Positions 54,183 to 62,361 of a stretch of DNA of 64,000 nt are shown here, in pieces. Under the pieces are notes generated by a model that saw nothing but the letters and a program-made list of their open reading frames with translations, had not been told where the DNA came from and searched no databases. Where the stretch lies: the NCBI RefSeq assembly GCF_019343195.1, contig NZ_RPHB01000005.1:186001-250000 (forward strand), read 5' to 3'. This DNA is from Arthrospiribacter ruber (GTDB lineage Bacteria; Bacteroidota; Bacteroidia; Cytophagales; Cyclobacteriaceae). Position numbers and translations under genes: made by a program. Numbering within the stretch: position 1 is the stretch's first letter; every line of letters starts with the position of its first letter.

Positions 54183-54773
54183 ATGCGAAAAAAACCATTT
54201 TTGATTTTGCTATTGGGGTTTTGCTGGGTCAAAGGTGTATCCGCTCAGGAAACCGTCCTCTGTGATATTACTGTAGCTGGAATCAAAATTGGAGAAATGG
54301 AGGCGATAAAAAAGATAGATGCATCATTTGAAAGCTATGAAATACAAAGTCAGGTAAGGTTCTGGTTTTTCTCATGGATTGATGTGTCTTTCGATGCAGA
54401 AGCGCAATATGAAAACGGAATTTTGCAGGAAGCAAAATCAAACACCTCTTCCAACAGAGGGGATTTTTCCAGTCATATTTTGCTCGATAATGGCCGGTAT
54501 CAGGTCAATGCTAAGATGTACAAATTCGAAAACGAAGATCCCGTTTTAGAAACTGTCCATCTGAGTACTTCTAAACTGTATTTCGAAGAGCCGATTGATA
54601 ATGCTATTTTTCTTGCCGAAAACTTTGGGCTATTAAGTAGAATCAAAAAGAAGGGGAATTATTATGAGGTAGAAGTCAATGGAAACAAAAATAGGTTTTA
54701 CTACGAAAATGGGGATTTCGTAAAAGCTGTAATGCAGAGTCCGATAAAAAATTACGTAGTCAGCAGAAAATAG
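54183..54773 (+). CDS. Exported DUF6134-like protein in the arsenosugar operon
   Basis: The 196-residue product has a signal peptide (LLLGFCWVKGVSAQ) and an all-beta domain: TVAGIKIGEMEAIKKID, FWFFSWIDVSFDAEAQ and SKLYFEEPIDNAIFLAENFG. It resembles proteins named DUF6134, of unknown function. It lies between arsM and the second glycosyltransferase, 12 and 6 bp away, so it is co-transcribed with the arsenosugar genes. Its periplasmic location is odd in a cytosolic pathway; a role in export or sensing of the product is conceivable but unproven. Confidence 0.72.
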   Translation: MRKKPFLILLLGFCWVKGVSAQETVLCDITVAGIKIGEMEAIKKIDASFESYEIQSQVRFWFFSWIDVSFDAEAQYENGILQEAKSNTSSNRGDFSSHILLDNGRYQVNAKMYKFENEDPVLETVHLSTSKLYFEEPIDNAIFLAENFGLLSRIKKKGNYYEVEVNGNKNRFYYENGDFVKAVMQSPIKNYVVSRK

Positions 54774-54779
54774 AGGCCA

Positions 54780-55469
54780 ATGATCAGTATAATAATTCCC
54801 GTGCTGAATGAAGAGCAAAATCTAAAGGAACTTTTGCCATTTTTTTCCAATCATCCTGAATTGGATGATTTTGAAGTGATAATAGTGGATGGTGGCAGCA
54901 TTGATGAAAGTGAAAAAACCGTAAATAATTTTCCGTATATATTCCTGCGTTCCCCAAAAAAAGGACGTGCTTCCCAAATGAATTTTGGTGCTACTCATGC
55001 ACAGGGAGATATCTTGTATTTTATCCACGCAGACACCAGGATTCCTTCTTCATTTCCGGATGATATCAGAGAAGCATTGAAATCAGGAATCCAAGCAGGC
55101 TGTTTTGCTTATTCATTTGACTCGGATTCAAGATTATTGAAAATCAACTCTTGGTTTACAAAGTTTGACGGTGTTCTTTCAGGCGGGGGTGATCAGACTT
55201 TATTCATTGATAGAGATGTTTTTTGGGAATTGGGGGGATTCGATGAATATTATTGTATTATGGAAGATTTTGAGTTAGTCAGAAGAATCAGAAAAAAATA
55301 CAGGTTTAAAGTTTTATCCAAGCAAATAACAGTTTCAGCTAGAAAGTATGAAAGCAATTCCTGGCTAAGGGTGCAGTTGGTAAACCTACTGGTATTCGGC
55401 CTTTTCTTTTTCAAATGTTCTCCTAATAAGTTAAAGAGAATGTACAAATCATTGCTTGACTACAGATAA
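54780..55469 (+). CDS. Arsenosugar-cluster glycosyltransferase (TIGR04283-like)
   Basis: The 229-residue GT2-type transferase has SIIIPVLNEEQNLKELL, VDGGSIDES (nucleotide-sugar Asp), FIHADTRIPSSF (metal-binding DxD-like HAD) and GGDQTLFIDRDVFWELGG. This is the second glycosyltransferase typical of arsenosugar loci; with the first it probably completes the sugar part. Sixth gene of the operon, followed by the VOC gene after 12 bp. Confidence 0.9.
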   Translation: MISIIIPVLNEEQNLKELLPFFSNHPELDDFEVIIVDGGSIDESEKTVNNFPYIFLRSPKKGRASQMNFGATHAQGDILYFIHADTRIPSSFPDDIREALKSGIQAGCFAYSFDSDSRLLKINSWFTKFDGVLSGGGDQTLFIDRDVFWELGGFDEYYCIMEDFELVRRIRKKYRFKVLSKQITVSARKYESNSWLRVQLVNLLVFGLFFFKCSPNKLKRMYKSLLDYR

Positions 55470-55481
55470 TTAAGGTGTATT

Positions 55482-56561
55482 ATGAATACAAATTCAATCG
55501 ATCTTCCTTTGATAAGTGGAATACAGCAAGTTGGTATTGGAGTGTCTGATGCGCACAATGCATGGGGGTGGTACCGAAAGTATTTCGGTATGGATGTACC
55601 TGTCTTCGAAGATGTTGCCACTGCCAGTTTGATGACTAGGTATACTGGTGATGAGGAACATTGCCGACACGCAATTTTGGCAATGAATTTACAAGGTGGA
55701 GGGGGATTTGAAATCTGGCAATACACCAGCAGGGAACCTGTCCCTCCCGGAAAAATGCCCTGTTTGGGTGATTTGGGAATATTTGCCATCAAAATCAGAG
55801 CACGGGATGTAGAAAAAGCCTTTCGCTTTTTTGAAGATGAAAAACTGGATTTATCGGGAAAAATAGAAAAATCACCGGATGGTAGAAAGCATTTTTTTAT
55901 AAGAGATCCATTTAAAAATCTCTTTCAGGTAATCGAAAGTGATTCATGGTTTTCAAAAAATAAAGATCTTACAGGAGGGGTAGCAGGGTTTATAGCAGGA
56001 GTGAGCAATCTCCAGAAATCCATGAAGTTTTATCAGGAACTTCTGGGCTTTAGCGACATATTGTATCACCTAAACAATTGTCTGGGAGAAGATCTTCCAA
56101 ACCTTGATCAATCTAAACAAATATACTCTAGAGTTTTGTTGACTTCCAATGCTGAATTGATTGGAGCATTCGGCCAGCTATTGTGCAAAAGTGAGATTGA
56201 ATTGATACAGACAAAGAACAGGAAGACCACTCATATTTTCGAAAAAAGATACTGGGGTGACCTTGGTTTCATTCATGTTTGCTTTGACATCAGAGGAATG
56301 GAAAAGCTGGAGTTAAAAGCCCAAAAATTAGGATATAACTTTACGGTAAACAGTACCGGTAGTTTTGATATGGGAAAAGCAGCGGGCCATTTCAGTTATG
56401 TAGAAGATCCAGACGGCACATTGATTGAATTTGTGGAAACCCACAAAGTCCCAATAGGGAAAAAACTTGGGATTTATCTTAATTTGAAAAAAAGAAATCC
56501 CTCCAGACCACTTCCAAAATGGATGATCAAATTGCTGGCTATCAACCGGGTGAAAAAATAA
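55482..56561 (+). CDS. Two-domain VOC (glyoxalase-fold) protein at the end of the arsenosugar operon
   Basis: The 359-residue product has two VOC modules: about 10-150 (QQVGIGVSDAHNAWGWYRKY, FFIRDPFKNLFQVIE) and about 160-330 (FIAGVSNLQKSMKFYQELLGF, FIHVCFDIRGME, YVEDPDGTLIEFVETH). The VOC fold binds a metal between modules and catalyses dioxygenation, isomerisation or C-As bond cleavage (ArsI). The CC motif of ArsI is not seen. Only 12 bp behind the glycosyltransferase, it is probably part of the arsenosugar operon; its reaction is unknown. Confidence 0.8.
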   Translation: MNTNSIDLPLISGIQQVGIGVSDAHNAWGWYRKYFGMDVPVFEDVATASLMTRYTGDEEHCRHAILAMNLQGGGGFEIWQYTSREPVPPGKMPCLGDLGIFAIKIRARDVEKAFRFFEDEKLDLSGKIEKSPDGRKHFFIRDPFKNLFQVIESDSWFSKNKDLTGGVAGFIAGVSNLQKSMKFYQELLGFSDILYHLNNCLGEDLPNLDQSKQIYSRVLLTSNAELIGAFGQLLCKSEIELIQTKNRKTTHIFEKRYWGDLGFIHVCFDIRGMEKLELKAQKLGYNFTVNSTGSFDMGKAAGHFSYVEDPDGTLIEFVETHKVPIGKKLGIYLNLKKRNPSRPLPKWMIKLLAINRVKK

Positions 56562-56589
56562 AAAAGCCCACCGAAACCACACGGCGGGC
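56553..56589 (-). terminator. Terminator of the PAS-domain gene (convergent gap)
   Basis: Arms GCCCACCG (56566-56573) and CGGCGGGC (56582-56589) pair with one mismatch. On the minus strand a T-rich tail follows (TTTTTTATTTTTT). The plus strand lacks a T-tract, so it chiefly serves the gene at 56648; it overlaps the end of the VOC gene. Confidence 0.7.
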
Positions 56590-56647
56590 AATTCAAAAAA
56601 TTAGCCTGAGAATTTTACATTTATTCAGTTCGGTTCTTTTTCGAGGG

Positions 56648-57955
56648 CTACAATCTGTCGTCACCTGAGATCATCCTTCCAGAAAACACGCCCGCCAATT
56701 CCGAGAAAATGCAAGAGGAAATAATGTTCATGACATACTTATCTTCCAGATCAAAGACCTTGGTTGCATCCATCTGAAGCAAAATTACAAAAAGCAAATG
56801 ATCCGCTTTTCTGCCTGTAATGGCCATGATACTTTTTCCAAATCCTGAGACAGAATTCTCCAACAAACCAACATTCGCCAAGGCATTTGAGCGCATGGTA
56901 TAGGGTTCATTTCTAGTTGGTCTATGATCTTCATCAAAAAGGAAAAGTAAGTTAAGCCTATGGGTAGGCCAGTTGATATCCAGAAGGTATTCGCTCTGAT
57001 GCCCCAATTTTTCATCAATAGATAAATCCTTGACCCAGATGAGGCCTTTATGTGCATCTGCATGGGTAAACATAAATGAAAGGCTGGTTTTCAGTACATC
57101 CCTAATGTCCATAAGGTCAAAGTCCTGTTTTTGAAATTTTAGACAATCTTCCATTAACATAGACTTTTTCACCAGGTCTTTCCTCATCTTTTTGATTTCA
57201 GTGACATCATGAAAGGTGGTTAAAAGATGTGTATCATCTTTTAATGAAATGAACTCGGCCTTAAAGTATTTTAATGTGTCTTCCTTATCCAATTTAAGAT
57301 CTATTCTGCTCTTTTCACCATTTTTGGCCTGTGTCAAAATATCGGAGACACTGATTTCAGAAAAAATTTCAAAAACCTCATTAATCATTTTGTTCTTTTT
57401 GTAAAGAGGGAAAACTCTCTGCAAAAATGCCTCATTCACCGATTTGATTTTTCCCTCCAAAGTCAAAATTGCCATAGGGTTAGGATTTTTCTCATATAGC
57501 AAAGAAATACTGTCGTTGTTTTTTAAAACCTGAGCGGCATAATTGCCCTCTTCAGGTAGTTTTTGAGAATTTGAGTCTTCAAACTCCAGCTGATGCAAAA
57601 TATGCCCCACATTACCATCTTGGTCAAGTAGAGGCACATTTGAAAAAACAAGCTTGCTTTCATTCACATCAATAAAACCGGATGTCTCCACTACTTTTAC
57701 CTCCTCTTTCACCACTACACTTAAAGAAGCTTTGAGATCATAACCTTTTAAGTAAGGCAGTTTTCTGAATTTCATAATTTGGTTTAGAGACAGACCGATA
57801 AGGTCTTGCTCTTTAATCCCAAAATTCTTCTCTGCCCAATCCAAAAAATCTTTGGAAGCAAATAAAACTTTGTAACCATTTTGCTTGACTTTGAACAATA
57901 GTGAAACTCCCGTGAGTTCACTGCACATTTGCAATAAAAGATTCTTTGTAAGCAT
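56648..57955 (-). CDS. PAS-domain protein
   Basis: The 435-residue product has no signal peptide. One PAS-like domain is at about 1-130, a clearer PAS domain at about 150-260 (NPNPMAILTLEGKIKSVNEAF, TTFHDVTEIKKMRKDLVKKS with the usual PAS exit helix), and the remaining 170 residues have no recognised output domain (IMAITGRKADHLLFVILLQM). It lacks histidine-kinase, GGDEF or HTH motifs, so it may act as a sensor adaptor. The ATG at 57955 is chosen over a TTG at 57994. Monocistronic. Confidence 0.75.
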   Translation of the reverse strand: MLTKNLLLQMCSELTGVSLLFKVKQNGYKVLFASKDFLDWAEKNFGIKEQDLIGLSLNQIMKFRKLPYLKGYDLKASLSVVVKEEVKVVETSGFIDVNESKLVFSNVPLLDQDGNVGHILHQLEFEDSNSQKLPEEGNYAAQVLKNNDSISLLYEKNPNPMAILTLEGKIKSVNEAFLQRVFPLYKKNKMINEVFEIFSEISVSDILTQAKNGEKSRIDLKLDKEDTLKYFKAEFISLKDDTHLLTTFHDVTEIKKMRKDLVKKSMLMEDCLKFQKQDFDLMDIRDVLKTSLSFMFTHADAHKGLIWVKDLSIDEKLGHQSEYLLDINWPTHRLNLLFLFDEDHRPTRNEPYTMRSNALANVGLLENSVSGFGKSIMAITGRKADHLLFVILLQMDATKVFDLEDKYVMNIISSCIFSELAGVFSGRMISGDDRL

Positions 57956-58390
57956 GACTATTATAGGGCTTAATCTGGGCACATTTTTCAACAATAACCG
58001 TTACAAATAATAAAATTTTAAATGAAAAAATCATCTTATTTATGTAATATTTTTAACTGAAATATTACAATACAAAAATCAACTATAAAAGAGCTTTTTT
58101 TAGTATTTGAAAAAACATTTAAAACTTATTTAATTTTTTAAAGATTCAGTATTCTATCAAAAAGGACTAAAAATCATCAAATGACAAAAAATACCAATGA
58201 AATTAAAAATTTTACACATAAAAAAAGGTGACATAAAATCACCTTTTGATCAATAATTATTAATTAAATATGAAGATAAAATAAAATACCTTAAATTATA
58301 TTTTTTCACCTTTTTATTGTATATCAATTTATTATTGTAACAGGTAAACTGGAAAATAAAGTCATAGTATAAAGACTACCAAACCAAGGA
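57956..58390. other. AT-rich gap without genes
   Basis: This stretch is very AT-rich and contains no ORF of note. At 58223-58247 the arms AAAAGGTGA and TCACCTTTT form a hairpin which, read on the minus strand, is followed by a T-run; it may be a second terminator behind the acidic lipoprotein gene. Nothing else was recognised. Confidence 0.5.
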
Positions 58391-58411
58391 AAAACTGCCA
58401 GTTTACTGGCA
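58391..58411 (-). terminator. Terminator of the acidic lipoprotein gene
   Basis: TGCCAG-TTTA-CTGGCA (58396-58411), read on the minus strand, is followed by GTTTTTCC; it lies 10 bp past the stop at 58422. The plus strand also carries a T-run after the stem. Confidence 0.6.
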
Positions 58412-58421
58412 ATTTTTTCAT

Positions 58422-58910
58422 TTAAGAAGCATTTCTCACCAAGACTACTACCTTATCGTAATTTTCACCATTGCCATTGCTCAGGGAAACCTGTACCCTT
58501 GGGAAGTTAAATTCTTCCGTAGGAAGAAAATAAAACAAACCATATTCAGATTCTTCGTTGTAGCCTTTACCTGGCAGTTTGTAATAAACAGGTTCTCCAG
58601 AGATTATTCTGACCAGATTCACCTCCAAAACGTCACCGCTTTCTTGGGAATACTCTTCCATGTTGAAGATTTTGGAATTGCCTTCGGAGAAATCGTGACC
58701 TTCCATCTCCATGGCTAAGCGCACCGGGAGGATGACTTCCTCTTCCTCTTCCTCCTCCTCTTCTTGTTCATCGATTCCAATGATTTGTTGTTCTACAGGA
58801 TCTTCCTGAACAGGCAACACATCTTCTTCAGATGTACATGATACATTCATGACCAAAAGCATGATAAACAATAGAATGAGTTTTTCGGAAATTTTTGTTA
58901 ATGTTTTCAT
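58422..58910 (-). CDS. Lipoprotein with a poly-glutamate tract
   Basis: The 162-residue product has a lipoprotein signal ending in MNVSCTSEED and, near residue 50, a run of nine glutamates (DEQEEEEE...). A small beta domain follows (VEVNLVRIISGEPVYYKLPG, YGLFYFLPTEEFNFPRVQV). The tract is encoded by a GAA/GAG repeat in which slippage would change the length by whole codons. The family was not recognised. It stands alone behind the sigma/TPR pair, 257 bp downstream of it. Confidence 0.7.
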   Translation of the reverse strand: MKTLTKISEKLILLFIMLLVMNVSCTSEEDVLPVQEDPVEQQIIGIDEQEEEEEEEEEVILPVRLAMEMEGHDFSEGNSKIFNMEEYSQESGDVLEVNLVRIISGEPVYYKLPGKGYNEESEYGLFYFLPTEEFNFPRVQVSLSNGNGENYDKVVVLVRNAS

Positions 58911-59167
58911 TTTGCTAAAAGTTAATTTGTTAAAAGTTTAATTTTTTTTCCTGACTAACTGTCATTAGGATAATTCACCTTTATATCCTGAGTGATATTC
59001 ATGTGTTACCCTTTAATCAAAAAAATAAATAGGCTCAACGGTAATTTTAAAATTGGGGAAACCGATTGATCCTTTTCAAATTGGAAACCAGGGGTTTAAT
59101 AAAAAAATTAGCCAGACCATAAAAAAATTATGGCTTTGAAAAAATCTCCTGAAAAATTAAAATTCAA

Positions 59168-59959
59168 TTACTTTAATTTATCAAGCCATTCCTTGGCTTG
59201 CCTACTGCCTTCTGCATTATTGGCTATGACATTGCCCAAAAGACCTTTTGCACGCTCTAAATCCCCGGTTTCATTGCGCAACATGAGGGTCAATGCCTGA
59301 TAAAACATTCCCGGGTTAATGTAAAGATTAGGGATTGAGGCCAAGTTTTCGAAATTAAGCAAGGCTTCATCATACTCCTTTAGGGCAAGGTGCGTCAAAC
59401 CCAAATATTTAATTGCCTCACTGTCATTGGGAGAAGATTCCAATGCTTCATAAAAATACACTTTGGCTCCTTGGTAATTTTTTTGATTGTATGCCGCTAT
59501 GCCATTTTGAATTTTATCCTCTGTGGCTCCCATGGTTTGGGAAAGTTCGGCAAAGTTGGCTGAAAAGTAGTCCTTTGCCATATCCTGATGGTCTGAGGTG
59601 GATTGGAAAAGCAAAAAATAAGCAGCCATGATCATAATGAACATGGCGGCCAAAGCCAAAAATAGCCTTACATAGTTGGGTTTTTCAAGATGTCTGACAA
59701 CTCCTTCTTTGGGAGTTTGCTCTCCTTGGAGTGGCACTTCCTTGATATACTTTTTTCTCAGATGCCCAAGTGTATCCTCCAGTTCCTTTGTTTCCCTAGA
59801 AAAAAGATGCGTCATGGATTTATCTATTTCCCTATATAGCTCGAAACTTTCCTTCAGTTCAGGGTTTGACTCCAACTCTGCTTCAAAAACGACCCTTTCC
59901 TTTTCGGTCATTTCACCGTTTACATAAGCATCTATTTTATCTATCATGCTTTGATCCAT
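59168..59959 (-). CDS. Membrane TPR protein, probable anti-sigma partner
   Basis: The 263-residue product has a cytoplasmic N-terminal part of about 100 residues beginning MIDKIDAYVNGEMTEKERVVFEAEL, the zinc-less anti-sigma-like start frequent in Bacteroidota. One membrane helix (FLALAAMFIMIMAAYFLLF) and periplasmic TPR-like repeats (AAYNQKNYQGAKVYFYEALE) follow. It starts 4 bp after the ECF sigma gene, so it probably holds that sigma factor at the membrane and releases it on a signal. The N-terminal similarity is suggestive, not proven. Confidence 0.72.
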   Translation of the reverse strand: MDQSMIDKIDAYVNGEMTEKERVVFEAELESNPELKESFELYREIDKSMTHLFSRETKELEDTLGHLRKKYIKEVPLQGEQTPKEGVVRHLEKPNYVRLFLALAAMFIMIMAAYFLLFQSTSDHQDMAKDYFSANFAELSQTMGATEDKIQNGIAAYNQKNYQGAKVYFYEALESSPNDSEAIKYLGLTHLALKEYDEALLNFENLASIPNLYINPGMFYQALTLMLRNETGDLERAKGLLGNVIANNAEGSRQAKEWLDKLK

Positions 59960-59963
59960 CTTA

Positions 59964-60536
59964 TCACCATTTTAAAGCTTTAAAAATAGGAGCAGATTGT
60001 ACCAATTTAGTCAGTTTGGCAAGACATTCAGACTTCTTTTTCCTTGCATAACCATAGCTGAAGTCCAGCATTTTCGCTACTTCTTCCATGGAATTGCCCT
60101 CCCAACTCAGTTTTAAAAGTTCCTGGCAGGATTCTCCAAGTTCTGCCAGTTTGGATTGTAACAAGGTAAGCCGCTCATCCTGCAGGTGACAAGCTTCTGC
60201 CAACCCAAAGCTATCTTCTCCAAGACTATATTCCTGATCCTCTATATTTGTTACCCCATGGTTTTTCCTTTTCGCCAGAATATTGAACCACTTTTTTTTA
60301 CAGACCAGGTACAAAAATGCATCCAAAGGACAGGTCAGTTCAAATGAATCCAGCTTGGCCTTGTGATAAATACCCATTAAGGCATCCTGAAAAAGATCTG
60401 CTGCATCTTCTTCGGAACCGTTGTTTTTTAGAACCATCCATTTGATTTTTCCAAAATACTTTTTGTAAAGCTCATCAAGCAATTCTTTGTCATTAGAGAC
60501 AAGCGCTTGTATATATTTTTGGTCGGGATGTGCCAT
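59964..60536 (-). CDS. ECF-type RNA polymerase sigma factor
   Basis: The 190-residue product has sigma region 2 (DAADLFQDALMGIYHKA, DAFLYLVCKKKWFN) and region 4 with a helix-turn-helix (EVAKMLDFSYGYARKKKSECLAKL). This is the layout of extracytoplasmic-function sigma factors, which direct RNA polymerase to a small regulon. The anti-sigma-like TPR gene starts 4 bp downstream and is probably its controller. No promoter of its own was recognised. Confidence 0.88.
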   Translation of the reverse strand: MAHPDQKYIQALVSNDKELLDELYKKYFGKIKWMVLKNNGSEEDAADLFQDALMGIYHKAKLDSFELTCPLDAFLYLVCKKKWFNILAKRKNHGVTNIEDQEYSLGEDSFGLAEACHLQDERLTLLQSKLAELGESCQELLKLSWEGNSMEEVAKMLDFSYGYARKKKSECLAKLTKLVQSAPIFKALKW

Positions 60537-60761
60537 TGATCTCTAAAATAATTTTTCCCAACGGGATAAACAATAATCAAAATGATTTTTAACCAAATTT
60601 TATTTTTACAATTCTTTAATGAAAAAAATATCATTCTGAACCCTATTTAGAAACTTTTAATCTTAATAATTAATCCAAGAAAAAATAAAGAATTCCGGTT
60701 ACGAGACTGAAATTTATATCCGATTTGGCTTTAAAATTAACCCTTGATAATTAATTTATAT

Positions 60762-60909
60762 GATTATCCGCTTTCTTACCAGTAGGACCTAAATAATGGA
60801 ACAAACCTATGATTTCTAGCCAATATCAATGAATATCCAATATCTATTAGTATCTGATTGATCTAGGCACTTATTTAAATTGGCTAGTGGTATAATTGCG
60901 GATATACAT
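60762..60909. repeat. Dispersed palindromic element, copy D
   Basis: This 148-bp copy is nearly identical to copy A (about eight differences). Its ends gattatccgc... and ...gcggatatacat are imperfect inverted repeats. The flanks attaatttatat (60750-60761) and attaatgtatta (60910-60921) match at 9 of 12 positions. It occupies the 466-bp gap between the divergent sigma-factor and DUF5723 genes; the rest of the gap is AT-rich with no other recognised feature. Confidence 0.8.
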
Positions 60910-61002
60910 ATTAATGTATTAAAAAAGAGTGCTTTTTCCTCGTTATAAATTCCAAACAAGATGGTTTATTGTTAATTTAAAGTTTGAACCAACTATTACA
61001 TA

Positions 61003-62352
61003 ATGCGTCAATTACTGATTTTCATTTTCTTATTTATTACTTGTTCCATTTCAGCCCAACAGAATTATTACGGTATCCAAGGCAGTCCAAGAAAAGGTAT
61101 GCTCTCTGCGTTGATGAACCCAGCAGATCTCAACAATCTATCTAAAACAGTAGAAACACATTTTCTCTCCACACAGGTATCTTTTAGCAACAATACCTTA
61201 AGAATCAGGGATTTTTTCAATTCTGAAGATGCCTTCTTTTTGGAAGCTTTCAGAGATAGCGAGCAGGCATTTAATGGCCGTACAGTAGCATCCATGGTAG
61301 GCCCTTCTGTAGGTATCAATTTGGGCAGGTTTGCATTTGGATTGACCACCGAATTCAAGGGATCCGCACATTTTATCAATGTGGATCCTACCTTAGGTCA
61401 ATACCTCACCGATGGAAGTTTTGAACCCAGCATTTCCTCCATCAATCTCAATACGCAAAACAACCAAAGGGCCAACCAAAACAATTGGATGGAAATTGGC
61501 CTGATGGGGGCATTTACCGTATTTGAATCCAAAAATCAAAAACTATCTCTGGGGGCCAATCTGAAATTTATACGACCTGGAACATACACCAACATCGCTG
61601 TTGATCAATTTGTAGGAAATATAGTGGTGGAAGGTTCCGAAATTTTGCTCACCGGGGCAAGTTCTGAGATAGAGCTTTCCTACAATGAAAACCTGGAAAG
61701 TGCGGATATCTTTAGCCCCAATATTTTTGAGGATCTTTTTGGAAATCCTACCAGCATTGGGTTTGACTTGGGTATCAGTCATCAATTAAAAAACCGGCAA
61801 CAACAAACTCTTTTAAATACAGGTCTGACAGTCAGGAATTTAGGAAACATCAGTTACAGCAAAGATCAGATCACCCGGAGTTATGGCATGAATATACCGG
61901 AAAACACCAGCTTCAACCTCAGAGAGTTAACCTCTGACCTTCAGCAGGTAGAGGCCCTTTTTCTTCAGAGCGCATTGTTTACCAATACTTCGGAAAGCAC
62001 GGTGAACACCCTAAGCCTACCGACAGTATTGGCTTTAAATACTGACCTGGTACTAACTGATTTCCTTCAGTTTTCATTTTATGGGCAAAAAGCCTTTGGA
62101 GATTCCGAAAACAACAGTCAGATTCCTGTTCAGGAGTTTTATTCTTTTATTCCAAGACTGACTTTGGGAAAATTTGAGGTGTATTCACCTTGGACCTTTT
62201 TTGACTTTTCCGGTTTTAATGGCGGGTTGGGTCTAAGGTTCGGAGGGCTTTTTTTGGGAAGTTATTCGGCATTGACGGGTCTTACTTTAGACTCAAAGCA
62301 AGCGGACATTCATTTGGGTTTCAGTTGGGGATTTGGTTCAGGCTTATTATAA
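61003..62352 (+). CDS. Outer-membrane beta-barrel protein (DUF5723-like)
   Basis: The 449-residue product has a signal peptide (IFLFITCSISAQ), an early LSALMNPADLNNLSKTVE segment seen in DUF5723 proteins, and alternating beta strands throughout (LGANLKFIRPGTYTN, GGLGLRFGGLFLGSYSALTG). It probably forms an outer-membrane barrel. The role of the family is unknown. Monocistronic; converges on the carboxypeptidase gene with a 9-bp gap and no clear terminator. Confidence 0.78.
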   Translation: MRQLLIFIFLFITCSISAQQNYYGIQGSPRKGMLSALMNPADLNNLSKTVETHFLSTQVSFSNNTLRIRDFFNSEDAFFLEAFRDSEQAFNGRTVASMVGPSVGINLGRFAFGLTTEFKGSAHFINVDPTLGQYLTDGSFEPSISSINLNTQNNQRANQNNWMEIGLMGAFTVFESKNQKLSLGANLKFIRPGTYTNIAVDQFVGNIVVEGSEILLTGASSEIELSYNENLESADIFSPNIFEDLFGNPTSIGFDLGISHQLKNRQQQTLLNTGLTVRNLGNISYSKDQITRSYGMNIPENTSFNLRELTSDLQQVEALFLQSALFTNTSESTVNTLSLPTVLALNTDLVLTDFLQFSFYGQKAFGDSENNSQIPVQEFYSFIPRLTLGKFEVYSPWTFFDFSGFNGGLGLRFGGLFLGSYSALTGLTLDSKQADIHLGFSWGFGSGLL

Positions 62353-62361
62353 TTTTGGCAG

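Noticed and set aside
55482-56561. Assignment of the VOC protein as the C-As lyase ArsI
   Set aside because: The adjacent cysteine pair needed for arsenic binding in ArsI is not seen, and the protein has two full VOC modules.
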